From: Nitrobacter sp051912485
GTDB taxonomy: Bacteria > Pseudomonadota > Alphaproteobacteria > Rhizobiales > Xanthobacteraceae
Assembly (NCBI RefSeq): GCF_051912485.1
Contig: NZ_CP196822.1
Location: 2,418,001 to 2,482,000, forward strand
Length of the DNA stretch: 64,000 nt
Direction of reading: 5' to 3'
The translations under genes were made by a program, and so were the position numbers. A model generated the notes under the pieces. It saw nothing but the letters and a program-made list of their open reading frames with translations, did no database searches and was not told the origin of the DNA. Below, in pieces: positions 1-7,644 of the stretch (positions within the stretch are counted from its first letter, which is position 1; each line of letters opens with the position of its first letter).

Positions 1-2
1 CT

Positions 3-185
3 GACCGCCTGGTCTATGGCCTGATCGATGGTCGCGCGCCCGAGACGCGTTTGATCTCGAAGATCCCAACGAACATTCGCACGCAAATCGATGCCGGCCG
101 AGTCTACGACTTCACCGTGCGGCGGCAGGATATCGCGCGCTTTGAGCGCGAAGGCGGCAAGCGCGTGAACGGAGGCGCCGCATGA
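3..185 (+). CDS. ABC transporter ATP-binding protein, C-terminal end (partial)
   Basis: Only the last 60 residues are in the window; the gene starts to the left. The tail reads as the C-terminal TOBE-like regulatory domain found in MalK/UgpC-type ATPases of carbohydrate importers, with the pattern IPTNIRTQIDAGRVYDF and an arginine-rich beta segment. The nucleotide-binding domain is not visible. Its TGA stop overlaps the ATG of the first permease (ATGA), so the two are almost certainly translationally coupled. The substrate cannot be read from this fragment; the two permeases downstream suggest a sugar, polyol or glycerol-phosphate importer. The periplasmic binding protein is probably further upstream. 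Confidence 0.75.
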   Translation, partial: DRLVYGLIDGRAPETRLISKIPTNIRTQIDAGRVYDFTVRRQDIARFEREGGKRVNGGAA

Positions 186-1126
186 CCTCCACGACCACAG
201 ACGTTGCCGGCAAAAACCGCATCCGGATTAGCGCCCTGTCACGTTTCGCCGATAACGATCGCTGGCTGTGGCGCGCCATGCTGGCGCCCGCGATCCTCTA
301 TATCGTTCTCCTCGTCGGGTTTCCTTTCCTGCTCTCGCTCTACTACAGCTTGTCGAGCGTAACGGTCGCCAGCCAGGACATGCATTTTGTTGGGCTGGAA
401 AATTTCCGGCGCATCGTGGAGAGCAGCACGTTCTGGCTTTCGCTGCAGAATACGATTGTCATCACGGTCATTTCCCAGTTCTTCGTCCTCGTGTTCGCCA
501 ACATTCTGGCGGCGGCGCTAATTACTGATTTCCGCGGCAGATGGTTGGTGCGGTTTTTGATCCTGCTGCCGTGGGTGGCGCCGATCTCGCTTGGCAGCAT
601 CGGCTGGCTTTGGATCTTCGATTCGATCTATAGCGTCATCAACTGGACTGCGCGCGCGGTCGGTCTGCTCGGGCCTAACGAATGGCCGATCTGGCTTGGC
701 GAGCCGACTCTGGCAAGGGCATCGATCATCATCGTCAACGTATGGCGCATCCTGCCGCTGGCGACCATCATTATCCTCGCTGGACTGTCGTCGATTCCGC
801 AGGATATTCATGACGCGGCGGAGGTGGATGGCGCTGGCTTCTGGCGTCACCATTTTCAGATCACGACGCCGCTGATTCTGCCGATCACGCTGGTGGCGTT
901 ATTGTTCGGCATCATCTTTACGTTCACCGATATGATTGTGGTGTTCGTGCTGACGCGCGGAGGTCCCTACGACACCACACAGGTTATCGCCAGTTGGGCC
1001 TATTTTACAGGAATTCAGGGTGGTGATCTGGCGGGAGGAGCGGCTATCTCGCTGTTCCTCTTCCCCGTCCTCGCCGGCGTTGCAATCCTGTTCCTGTGGT
1101 TGGCCCGGCGCACCGAGGTCACGTAA
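182..1126 (+). CDS. ABC sugar-type transporter permease (MalF/UgpA-like)
   Basis: Integral inner-membrane subunit of a binding-protein-dependent carbohydrate importer, 314 residues. About six hydrophobic segments are visible, starting near residue 32. The EAA-type loop that contacts the ATPase lies in the second half (DAAEVDGAGFWRHHFQITTP), the usual binding-protein-dependent permease signature. It starts inside the stop codon of the ATPase gene and ends one base before the next permease starts, so the three genes form one transcription unit. The length fits the UgpA/MalF short class without the extra periplasmic loop of enteric MalF. The substrate is not deducible from the sequence. Confidence 0.88.
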   Translation: MTSTTTDVAGKNRIRISALSRFADNDRWLWRAMLAPAILYIVLLVGFPFLLSLYYSLSSVTVASQDMHFVGLENFRRIVESSTFWLSLQNTIVITVISQFFVLVFANILAAALITDFRGRWLVRFLILLPWVAPISLGSIGWLWIFDSIYSVINWTARAVGLLGPNEWPIWLGEPTLARASIIIVNVWRILPLATIIILAGLSSIPQDIHDAAEVDGAGFWRHHFQITTPLILPITLVALLFGIIFTFTDMIVVFVLTRGGPYDTTQVIASWAYFTGIQGGDLAGGAAISLFLFPVLAGVAILFLWLARRTEVT

Positions 1127-1127
1127 G

Positions 1128-1982
1128 ATGGCCGCTGAATTCGCCCGTGCGCGACATATTGCTGACAAGGCAGCTCACGCCGCCATACTCGTTTTCTTTG
1201 TGACCTTCCTCGCCTTTCCATTCTACTGGATGGTGATTACCACCTTCAAAACCAACCAGGATCTGTACAATACCCATAACAATCCGTACCTGTTCAACAG
1301 CCCCCCGACGCTCCGGCACCTCTCGGTGCTGTTCGAAGATACCCAGTATCTGCAATGGCTTTTGAATACGGGCTTCGTCGGATTGGTCGTCGTCATCATC
1401 ACGCTCTTGCTCGCCGTCCCGGCAGGCTACGCCCTCGCGCGCATGACTGGCGCATGGGCGCAAACCCTGGGCGTGACGATATTCCTCACTTACCTGGTGC
1501 CGCCGACGATTCTATTTATCCCGTTCTCGCGCATCATCGCGATGCTGGGATTGCAGGATTCTGTATGGTCGCTCATTCTCGTCTATCCGAGTTTCACAGT
1601 GCCGTTTTGCACTTGGCTGCTGATGGGCTTCTTCAAGGCGATCCCCCGTGATCTTGAGGAGGCAGCCATGATCGATGGGCTGAGCCGTTTCGGCGCGTTC
1701 GTTAAGGTTGTGGTGCCGATTTCGATCGCAGGGATGCTGACCGCGGTTATTTTCACCTTCACCTTGGTGACGCAAGAATTTGTCTACGGCGTCACGTTCA
1801 TCACCGCGTCATCGAGCTATACGGTGAGTGTCGGCGTGCCGACGTTTCTTGTGCGGGGCGATGTTTACTTCTGGGGCTCAATGATGGCGGCCTGCCTGAT
1901 TGCGAGCATCCCAATCGCGATTGTCTATAATTTCTTCGTCGCCCGTTTTGTGACCGGCTTTACTATGGGTGCTATTAAGTAA
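1128..1982 (+). CDS. ABC sugar-type transporter permease (MalG/UgpE-like)
   Basis: Second inner-membrane permease of the same importer, 284 residues from the ATG at 1128, one base after the stop of the first permease. The open frame extends further upstream, but that part would overlap the previous gene by more than 100 bases, so the ATG at 1128 is preferred. Six hydrophobic segments are visible, and an EAA loop in the second half (EEAAMIDGLSRFGAFVKVV). The MalG/UgpE class normally ends in a short cytoplasmic tail as here. With the upstream gene it would form the heterodimeric channel. It is the last gene of the operon; a run of about 250 bases without a convincing gene follows. Confidence 0.88.
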   Translation: MAAEFARARHIADKAAHAAILVFFVTFLAFPFYWMVITTFKTNQDLYNTHNNPYLFNSPPTLRHLSVLFEDTQYLQWLLNTGFVGLVVVIITLLLAVPAGYALARMTGAWAQTLGVTIFLTYLVPPTILFIPFSRIIAMLGLQDSVWSLILVYPSFTVPFCTWLLMGFFKAIPRDLEEAAMIDGLSRFGAFVKVVVPISIAGMLTAVIFTFTLVTQEFVYGVTFITASSSYTVSVGVPTFLVRGDVYFWGSMMAACLIASIPIAIVYNFFVARFVTGFTMGAIK

Positions 1983-2233
1983 CGTCAGCGAAAATTGGCG
2001 TCCCGTGCCACGGATACCATGTTGTCCTTGCCGGCGATCCCAAAGCCCCAATTTGCGTCGGGGCGCGGTGTAGGGCCAAATATGAAAAGATCCTCCACCT
2101 CGGCACACTGATGGGCTTGTGGCGAGCGTCGGTGAAAGCTACCGGCCAAGGGTCTTCACGCGTAGTGCAAGATCCCCGGGGGAACCCACGCGGTAATTGA
2201 GAGTTCTATTCAATCGCCACCGAGAGGTCCCCC

Positions 2234-2353
2234 ATGGCTTTTGCACAAGGTAATTGCCGTTTTCGCCCGCCCAGAGCGCGTAGCGCTTCGATGGCGGAAC
2301 GCTTCCTCGCCTATGTCAAACGGTTTTGTCCATATTCGACTCCGAGGTCCTAA
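2234..2353 (+). CDS. Possible 39-residue protein of unknown function
   Basis: A short frame with ATG at 2234, preceded by GAGAGG at a workable distance. The product is arginine-rich and shows no recognisable motif. It overlaps in another frame the 5' part of a longer open frame that leads into the 2400 gene. It is listed because of the ribosome-binding site, but it may be spurious. Confidence 0.22.
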   Translation: MAFAQGNCRFRPPRARSASMAERFLAYVKRFCPYSTPRS

Positions 2354-2399
2354 GGCCGGCTATAAACTCGCGTTCAGCGACAGCGCCAATGGATTTAAC

Positions 2400-2591
2400 A
2401 TGATGGACAACCTGGAAAGATTACTTGGTCGGGCGGTGTTTCAGCTCTGGCCGAACCTACCGCGGGATATGCAAGAGCGAATCTTCGAGGCCGCATCAAG
2501 CGACCCGGACATCCGGCGTCGCTTGGCTGTCGTGCTTCACGATCAACATCCCAAGACGGCTTTCCCGCCGCCACCCAGCGCGCTTGCCTAG
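2400..2591 (+). CDS. Small hypothetical protein, 63 residues
   Basis: The frame is open from about 2241, but only the part from the ATG pair at 2400/2403 looks protein-like: MMDNLERLLGRAVFQLWPN, then a helix rich in charged residues (MQERIFEAASSDPDIRRRL) and a proline-rich tail. It has no signal peptide and no membrane segment. No strong Shine-Dalgarno sequence precedes 2400, so the start is uncertain. It sits 51 bases upstream of another small orphan gene in the same direction. Function unknown. The helical, acidic-basic composition would suit a small cytosolic adaptor, but that is only a guess. Confidence 0.45.
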   Translation: MMDNLERLLGRAVFQLWPNLPRDMQERIFEAASSDPDIRRRLAVVLHDQHPKTAFPPPPSALA

Positions 2592-2642
2592 GCCAGCACT
2601 TGTGTTTTGAGATCAAAAAAGCTGCTGAGCGGAGGTCAACGA

Positions 2643-2879
2643 ATGCAAGATCTAGACCCTCTCGAAACCGTCGCCGCGTCCGAATTGGTTTCGTCATCGC
2701 TGCTTGCTGCGTTGATCCCCGCGCTAGTCAATCGCGGCGTCCTGACTCAGCAAGACGCCAATGAGATTTATGAAAACGCCCTGATGATGCTTGAAATGCA
2801 ACAGGGTGCCGATCCTGCTGTGCAACGTGTCTACGAAAACGCTCGGGAGTTGATCGAAGCGCATTTGCGGCCGGAATAG
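2643..2879 (+). CDS. Small hypothetical protein, 78 residues
   Basis: The start is set at the ATG at 2643 because GGAGG lies a few bases upstream; an in-frame ATG at 2607 lacks such a site. The product is acidic and helical throughout, with LLAALIPALVNRGVLTQQDA followed by a helix ending in EAHLRPE. The pattern of a short helix, a turn with NRGVLT and a long helix is common in small uncharacterised rhizobial proteins. There is no signal peptide or membrane segment. It is convergent with the next gene at 2929. Function unknown. Confidence 0.55.
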   Translation: MQDLDPLETVAASELVSSSLLAALIPALVNRGVLTQQDANEIYENALMMLEMQQGADPAVQRVYENARELIEAHLRPE

Positions 2880-2928
2880 AAACCCCGCCGGGGTGGTGCA
2901 AAACAAATGTCTGAGTTTTTCGTGGTTG

Positions 2929-3078
2929 TCAGTTCTTAGGATTGGTCCCATTCATTGCTGGCAGGGTCGTTCCGTTGTCCGCCTTTTGAACCGCCGACAC
3001 CAGCGCGCTGACGCTGACAAAAGTTGCCACGATTAGAATTGCTGCCATGACAGTTTTAATTTTCGTTTCGCTTTTCAT
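2929..3078 (-). CDS. Small single-pass membrane or exported protein, 49 residues
   Basis: The ATG at 3078 (minus strand) is preceded by a strong AAGGAGAGGGG site, which argues that it is translated even though it is only 49 residues long. The N-terminus is lysine-rich (MKSETKIKTV) and runs into one hydrophobic stretch of about 20 residues ending in alanines, followed by a short polar tail. It could be a signal peptide with a tiny mature part or a membrane anchor. It lies next to a DUF3551-type gene on the same strand, another small exported protein. Function unknown. Confidence 0.55.
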   Translation of the reverse strand: MKSETKIKTVMAAILIVATFVSVSALVSAVQKADNGTTLPAMNGTNPKN

Positions 3079-3169
3079 GTCACCCCTCTCCTTATAACGA
3101 GCGGTGCGCATTTCGCTGGTCAGGGCCGATGGGCTTCCTTGCCAAATGCCCAAGATAGCGATCTCCACG

Positions 3170-3373
3170 CTATCGAACGCGCGGATTCCTGCCGCATGAC
3201 GCTTCAGTCCCAAACGCCGTTGCTATGCATTGTTCATAAGTCGAAAATTGGCAGTTGCCGGGGTGGCCCCATTTTCCTCCCTGCAAGCAATAGGCGCCGG
3301 TTTGGGCCATCATGAGCGTGCTGGCCCCAACCAATGTTCCGACGCCTAGGATTAATAACAGGGCAAGTCTCAC
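3170..3373 (-). CDS. DUF3551 family small exported protein
   Basis: 67 residues from a GTG start at 3373 with GGGAGAG just upstream; the longer upstream frame has no such site. The first 24 residues form a signal peptide or anchor (MRLALLLILG with a hydrophobic core ending ..MAQTG). The mature part has the DUF3551 pattern: GGKWGHPGNCQFSTYEQC, then a cysteine near the end and RNP. DUF3551 proteins are abundant in Bradyrhizobium and relatives, and their function is unknown. The mature region is small and has four cysteines, so disulfide-stabilised periplasmic folding is plausible. Confidence 0.75.
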   Translation of the reverse strand: MRLALLLILGVGTLVGASTLMMAQTGAYCLQGGKWGHPGNCQFSTYEQCIATAFGTEASCGRNPRVR

Positions 3374-3617
3374 GTCGTCTCTCCCTTCTACAGTCCAACA
3401 GAGAGAAAGCGCGCAGGTTCCAAATGCTCGGATTGTAAAATCGGCTTCAAAATAGAAAACCCCGTCGGAGTGGGGGTGGGTCAAGCCCGGCAGAACCGAA
3501 TTGGTTGGACTTCCGAAAATAAGAAGCGCGTACTCAATCCATCATCGCACTGCCTTTGGCTCATACCGGTGACTGAGAGTTCGGTAACGCTCCCGCCCGT
3601 CTTGGAAGGAGCATCAT

Positions 3618-3812
3618 ATGACCTGGTTTCTCAACAAATCTCCGACTCTGTTCGAACGCCTCGTAGAGGAAAAGAAGAGGCTTGAATTGCATTTAGGGCA
3701 GACTGGACCTGGCTCGGTGCGAACCAAGCTTCTAGAAAAGCTGAGGCAAGTCGATACTGCCACGCATATCAATGAGTGGCTTTCATCGCCAGGATTGCGC
3801 GCGCCGATTTAG
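3618..3812 (+). CDS. Small hypothetical protein, 64 residues
   Basis: The ATG at 3618 follows AAGGAG with ideal spacing. The product is basic and helical: an N-terminal MTWFLNKSPTLFERL, then a lysine/glutamate-rich helix (LVEEKKRLELHL) and a second helix ending in NEWLSSPG. No signal peptide is visible. Two hairpins follow, the second with a T-run, so the gene looks like a monocistronic unit with its own terminator. Function unknown. The two-helix pattern could suit a stress-responsive adaptor, but nothing in the sequence proves it. Confidence 0.6.
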   Translation: MTWFLNKSPTLFERLVEEKKRLELHLGQTGPGSVRTKLLEKLRQVDTATHINEWLSSPGLRAPI

Positions 3813-3868
3813 AGCCGCCAATTGATCCTCTTCCGGAACCTCTTGCCCACACGTGCATTAATCGGCCC

Positions 3869-3895
3869 GGACGGTCCCTTGGCCGGGTACCGTCC
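3869..3895 (+). other. Stem-loop downstream of the 3618 gene
   Basis: GGACGGT pairs with ACCGTCC around a 13-base loop. There is no T-run directly after it. Together with the next hairpin it ends the preceding small gene. Confidence 0.5.
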
Positions 3896-3909
3896 GTCTT
3901 CACTCAACT

Positions 3910-3942
3910 GCCCGCCTCGTCGCCCGTGGCGGGCTTTTCTTT
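3910..3942 (+). terminator. Rho-independent terminator
   Basis: GCCCGCC pairs with GGCGGGC over an 11-base loop and is followed by TTTTCTTT. It lies downstream of the 64-residue gene at 3618. Confidence 0.75.
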
Positions 3943-4026
3943 GAACAGAGGAACACCTTGCCGTTCCACGCATTGATTCAACCGGAACGGGCGGACCCAC
4001 ACTCCATTGATCCCCGACCCCGATCA

Positions 4027-4060
4027 GGCCCGCTGTTGATCCCTTCCAGCGGGCCTTTTT
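4027..4060 (+). terminator. Rho-independent terminator
   Basis: GGCCCGCTG pairs perfectly with CAGCGGGCC (nine base pairs, 11-base loop) and is followed by TTTTT. No convincing gene lies immediately upstream on the plus strand, so it may end a short untranslated transcript from the 3940-4030 stretch or act as a second stop for the 3618 unit. Confidence 0.75.
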
Positions 4061-4146
4061 GGGCGGGCGGGCCAGCCTCGCTGGATTCCTTGCCTAGCTT
4101 GCTAAGCATTAGCAGGTTAGTGGTTGACCGAAAGCAGGAGGCAAAT

Positions 4147-4335
4147 ATGGCGACTGGAATGTTTCGGACTCCCGACGGATCGGTGCAAGTCGATTACGAC
4201 GGCACCAACATCCCGATTCCGCGCTCAAAATACGAAGCGAATGGCTACAAACCGGACCTCGATAAACTGCCGCTAGAGGCTGAATATTGGGCCTCTCAAG
4301 AAGAGGTAAAGAGCCGCGATGCAAAGAGGGCGTAA
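4147..4335 (+). CDS. Small hypothetical protein, 62 residues
   Basis: The ATG at 4147 follows AGGAGG with good spacing; the longer upstream frame runs through a terminator and is not used. The product begins MATGMFRTPDGSVQVDYDG, continues with a short beta-like IPIPRSKYE segment and ends in an acidic, lysine-containing helix. It has no signal peptide or membrane segment. It lies just left of decayed gene fragments on the other strand, in the accessory part of the window. Function not recognised. Confidence 0.6.
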   Translation: MATGMFRTPDGSVQVDYDGTNIPIPRSKYEANGYKPDLDKLPLEAEYWASQEEVKSRDAKRA

Positions 4336-4497
4336 GCGGCTTGCCGCCTTTGCTGCCATTGCGAGCGCTGTTTACGCGGTATGTCCGGGATCTACATTCT
4401 TCGGCGTCTTTTTCTCGCGCTGAGGCGTCATTTGGCGGGATCCGGTTTCCTGGGACGCCGCGAGGCTGTTCTCGTTGGATATCGTCCGACAAGCGCG

Positions 4498-4612
4498 GTT
4501 TGCCGTCGGCGGTGATGACGCTGACCCCGCCGGTCAGATGGCGCATGGCGTTACGGAACTCAGCCGATGCGATCCCCTCTCGCAACGGAACGTTTCGAAC
4601 GACTAAATTCAT
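4498..4612 (-). pseudogene. Flavin reductase-like gene, 5' fragment
   Basis: The minus-strand frame from the ATG at 4612 reads EFRNAMRHLTGGVSVITADG near residue 20-38, the typical N-terminal signature of FMN-binding split-barrel flavin reductases that supply FMNH2 to monooxygenases. After this the similarity stops and the frame continues into unrelated sequence, so only about 38 residues of a roughly 160-170 residue domain remain. It starts 35 bases after the end of the ATPase fragment next to it, on the same strand. The two are probably relics of one sulfonate- or monooxygenase-type operon. Confidence 0.6.
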
Positions 4613-4647
4613 GATCGCCTCAAATGAAAAACAGTTCACCGGATGCA

Positions 4648-4838
4648 TCAGGCATCGGCAGACCGATTTTCTTTCAACAGCTCCTGCAGGATTGAGCCCT
4701 CAAGTGCGACGAGATCGGCAGAGCCGCGGCCGTCGCGGGCGGGCGATATCGATCTTGACATCGTGGGCGATCCGCCGCTGCTCGATCACCAGTACACGAT
4801 CGGCCAGCGCCACCGCTTCAGCGACATCGGCAGCCCGA
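4648..4838 (-). pseudogene. ABC transporter ATPase (SsuB/TauB-like), 3' fragment with a frameshift
   Basis: The minus strand encodes DVAEAVALADRVLVIEQRRI, matching the end of the nucleotide-binding domain in nitrate/sulfonate/taurine-type ATPases just after the H-loop. One frameshift later it reads ADLVALEGSILQELLKE and ends with a TGA at 4648-4650. The gene has lost its Walker A, signature and Walker B regions, and the two pieces are in different frames, so it is dead. The break at about 4838-4843 abuts the stop of the XRE regulator. Confidence 0.7.
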
Positions 4839-4842
4839 GTGT

Positions 4843-5154
4843 TCATCGAGCTCGTTCCAAGGGCCGCGACGAGGAAGGCTTAGGTTGCTTTACCTTTGGC
4901 TTCGTGACTTGTTCCTTGAGCCGGACGCCCCGACCGCCAGCCAAGCTTTGACCATCCGGACTAATCAACTCGATGCCCGCGTTGTCCAGAGCTGAAACCA
5001 GCTTCATCAGGGAATCGACATTGCCACGGATGACGTCGTCACTTCCTTCCATGCGTTGAATGGTCGGAACTGAAAGATCCGCTAGTTCAGCCATGTGCCG
5101 TTGATCTATATTCAGCAGCGCGCGGGCGGCCCTGAGTTGATTAGCGGAAATCAT
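4843..5154 (-). CDS. XRE-family helix-turn-helix regulator
   Basis: 103 residues from the ATG at 5154; a second ATG nine codons upstream is also possible. The N-terminal 60 residues form an XRE-type HTH (QLRAARALLNIDQRHMAELADLSVPTIQRMEG), and the tail ISPDGQSLAGGRGVRLKE is the usual short extension of this rhizobial subfamily. Such proteins are often orphan repressors near mobile elements or toxin genes. No partner gene is visible beside it. Its upstream region (5155-5300) is strikingly AT-rich, consistent with a promoter or a foreign segment. The end of the reading frame runs into the decayed ATPase fragment, so the last residues (PLERAR) may not be original. Confidence 0.8.
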   Translation of the reverse strand: MISANQLRAARALLNIDQRHMAELADLSVPTIQRMEGSDDVIRGNVDSLMKLVSALDNAGIELISPDGQSLAGGRGVRLKEQVTKPKVKQPKPSSSRPLERAR

Positions 5155-5378
5155 GAATTGGCCAGCTCCAATGCGATACATCGCTCATATATTTAAACTA
5201 TATGAAATGCAGTATCAAGCATCAATTTAAATGCATAAAGCATCATACAGTCCTGACCCTAGCATTACAGTCGTAATTTGTATTGCGCGTTACCGAGTTC
5301 CGACTCGATAAATCACCATGATTCGACATCGATCATGGACGACGTCCACGCCTATCGAAACGGTGCTGGAGTCGTCGC
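5155..5378. other. AT-rich intergenic region
   Basis: This stretch is markedly richer in A and T than its surroundings (for example TATTTAAACTATATGAAATG) and holds no credible reading frame. It lies between the XRE gene and the transposase relic and probably contains the XRE promoter. Confidence 0.5.
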
Positions 5379-5928
5379 ATGCGCCCGTTGTTCGCAGAAG
5401 CGTACAGCGACGAGCGTGGGTGGTTCATTGACGAACCGCTGAACGAAGAACCGCGCAAGACTGGCTGGATGCGAGCGGAAGCGGCGGGCGATCCCGGCCC
5501 GTATCGCAAGCAGGAGCTTCTGGGCCGAGACCGCTGGACGCAGACGAGCCAGCGCGATCTGGTGCGCGATTATGTGGCCGAGCGTCTCGGCGATGAAAGC
5601 GCGTTGCTGGTCGTCAGGACGAGACGTCGTGCGGAGTGGCGCGACAATACACCAGCTCGGCCGGAAGGATCACGAATTGTCAGGTGGGGGTGTTCGCGAC
5701 CTATGTGTCGCGTCACGCGGTCATGGACCGCGCGCTCTGTCTGCCGAAGAGCTGAACGGACGACCCGCGTCGCCTGAAAGCCGCGCATGCGCCAGGCGAT
5801 GTCGGCTTTTCGAAGACGCCGCAACTTGTCGCGAAGATGATTGCGCGCGCCATTGCAGCGCACGTTCCGTTCGGCTGGGTTGCGGACGACAGCGTCTACG
5901 GCCTGCCGTCTGCATCGCAGCAAGCAGT
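5379..5928 (+). pseudogene. IS701-family transposase remnant
   Basis: The frame from 5379 reads MRPLFAEAYSDERGWFIDE, then EPRKTGWMRAEAAGDPGP and RDYVAERLGDE, which match the N-terminal third of DDE-type IS701 transposases. Further pieces appear in other frames: near 5660 a stretch for the QIGVFATYVSRH motif, then near 5800-5928 DVGFSKTP and AIAAHVPFGWVADDSVYG. Several indels separate the pieces and the 3' half of the gene is missing, so the element cannot move on its own. No terminal inverted repeats could be recognised. The relic lies directly upstream of the AT-rich leader of cbbL. Confidence 0.75.
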
Positions 5929-6030
5929 CATATCCTGGCTCTAATCAATGGGTCCAATTGCTCTAATAAATTTGTCTATACAATAAATAATGATCTTAAG
6001 AATCAAAGACTAAAAGCAAAAACTGCATAA

Positions 6031-6054
6031 TCATATGATTTGTATCGTATGATT
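6031..6054 (+). promoter_or_regulatory. Imperfect direct repeat upstream of cbbL (possible operator)
   Basis: TCATATGATT (6031) is repeated as TCGTATGATT (6045), 14 bases apart, with the first copy itself palindromic (ATCATATGAT). It is 122 bases upstream of the cbbL ATG, in an AT-rich leader. CbbR, the LysR-type regulator of cbb operons, binds T-N11-A sites at such distances. Assignment to CbbR is inference; no cbbR gene lies in the window. Confidence 0.3.
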
Positions 6055-6175
6055 GATGCGCAGCATATCAATTTTCATTCCCTACACGATTGACATAATG
6101 CGACTGATATGGACTAACCGTCCGGATTTCACTGACCAATTATGCGCGTCGGTTACTGTTCAGAAGGAGAATGTC

Positions 6176-7633
6176 ATGAACGAGAAGTCGATGACCGTCC
6201 GCGGCAAGGACCGCTACAAATCCGGCGTCATGTCCTACAAGAAGATGGGCTATTGGGAGCCGGACTACACGCCGAAGGACACCGACGTCATTTGCCTGTT
6301 CCGGGTTACGCCTCAGGATGGCGTCGATCCGATCGAGGCCTCGGCGGCGGTGGCCGGTGAATCCTCGACGGCGACCTGGACCGTGGTATGGACGGACCGC
6401 CTCACGGCGGCGGAAAAATACCGCGCCAAGTGCTATCGCGTCGACCCGGTGCCGGGAGCGGAAGGCCAGTACTTCGCCTATATCGCCTACGATCTCGACC
6501 TGTTCGAACCCGGTTCGATTTCAAACCTCACCGCGTCGGTCATCGGCAACGTGTTCGGCTTCAAGCCGCTCAAGGCCTTGCGGCTCGAGGACATGAGACT
6601 GCCGATAGCCTATGTCAAGACGTTCAACGGGCCGCCCACCGGCATCGTCGTCGAGCGCGAGCGCCTCGACAAGTTCGGCCGGCCGCTGCTCGGCGCCACC
6701 GTCAAGCCAAAGCTCGGCCTGTCCGGCCGCAACTACGGCCGCGTAGTCTACGAGGCGTTGAAAGGCGGCCTCGACTTCACCAAGGATGACGAGAATATAA
6801 ACTCACAGCCGTTCATGCACTGGCGTGAGCGATTCCTCTACTGCATGGAGGCGGTCAACCGCGCCCAGGCAGCGACCGGCGAGGTCAAGGGCAGCTACCT
6901 CAACGTCACGGCAGGGACGATGGAGGACATGTACGAGCGCGCCGAGTTTGCCAAAGAGCTGGGCTCGGTGGTTATCATGATCGACCTGGTGATCGGCTAC
7001 ACAGCGATCCAGTCGATGTCGAACTGGTCGCGCCGAAACAACATGATCCTGCACCTGCACAGGGCCGGTCATTCGACCTATACGCGGCAGCGCTCTCACG
7101 GCGTGTCGTTCCGTGTCATTTCCAAATGGATGCGGCTCGCCGGTGTCGATCATATCCACGCCGGAACCGTGGTCGGCAAGCTGGAAGGCGATCCGCTTAC
7201 CACGCGCGGCTTCTATGATATCTGCCGCGAGGAATACAACCCGACCCAGCTCGAACACGGCATCTTCTTCGACCAGCATTGGGCGAGCCTCAACAAGATG
7301 ATGCCGGTCGCTTCCGGCGGCATCCATGCGGGCCAGATGCACCAGCTCATCCAGCACCTCGGTGAGGATGTGGTGTTGCAGTTCGGCGGCGGCACCATCG
7401 GTCACCCGATGGGCATCCAGGCCGGCGCGACGGCTAATCGCGTGGCGCTGGAGGCGATCATTCTCGCCCGCAACGAGGGCCGCGATTACGTTAGCGAAGG
7501 GCCGGAAATTCTGGCCAAGGCCGCCGCGAGCTGCACGCCGCTGAAGCAGGCGCTCGAGGTGTGGAAGGACGTTACCTTCAACTACGCCTCGACCGACGCT
7601 CCCGACTATGTGCCGACCGCTGTCGCGGTGTAA
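6176..7633 (+). CDS. cbbL: RuBisCO large subunit, form IC (red-type)
   Basis: Catalytic subunit that carboxylates ribulose-1,5-bisphosphate in the Calvin cycle. 485 residues, the normal length for form IC. The start is the ATG at 6176, after AAGGAG; the frame is open further upstream without homology. The key residues are intact: K177 and K179 in TVKPKLG, the carbamylated K203 with D205 and E206 in DFTKDDE, H295 and H328, and loop-6 K335 in VVGKLEGD. The C-terminal tail (DYVPTAVAV) is the red-type extension that CbbX pulls on during re-activation. cbbS follows after 11 bases. No carboxysome genes are nearby, as expected for form IC. Confidence 0.97.
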   Translation: MNEKSMTVRGKDRYKSGVMSYKKMGYWEPDYTPKDTDVICLFRVTPQDGVDPIEASAAVAGESSTATWTVVWTDRLTAAEKYRAKCYRVDPVPGAEGQYFAYIAYDLDLFEPGSISNLTASVIGNVFGFKPLKALRLEDMRLPIAYVKTFNGPPTGIVVERERLDKFGRPLLGATVKPKLGLSGRNYGRVVYEALKGGLDFTKDDENINSQPFMHWRERFLYCMEAVNRAQAATGEVKGSYLNVTAGTMEDMYERAEFAKELGSVVIMIDLVIGYTAIQSMSNWSRRNNMILHLHRAGHSTYTRQRSHGVSFRVISKWMRLAGVDHIHAGTVVGKLEGDPLTTRGFYDICREEYNPTQLEHGIFFDQHWASLNKMMPVASGGIHAGQMHQLIQHLGEDVVLQFGGGTIGHPMGIQAGATANRVALEAIILARNEGRDYVSEGPEILAKAAASCTPLKQALEVWKDVTFNYASTDAPDYVPTAVAV

Positions 7634-7644
7634 TGGAGGACATC

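Noticed and set aside
4109..4648. Long minus-strand frame treated as one 179-residue protein
   Set aside because: Only the first part resembles a flavin reductase; the rest is antisense to the small gene at 4147 and has no similarity, so it is listed as a fragment.
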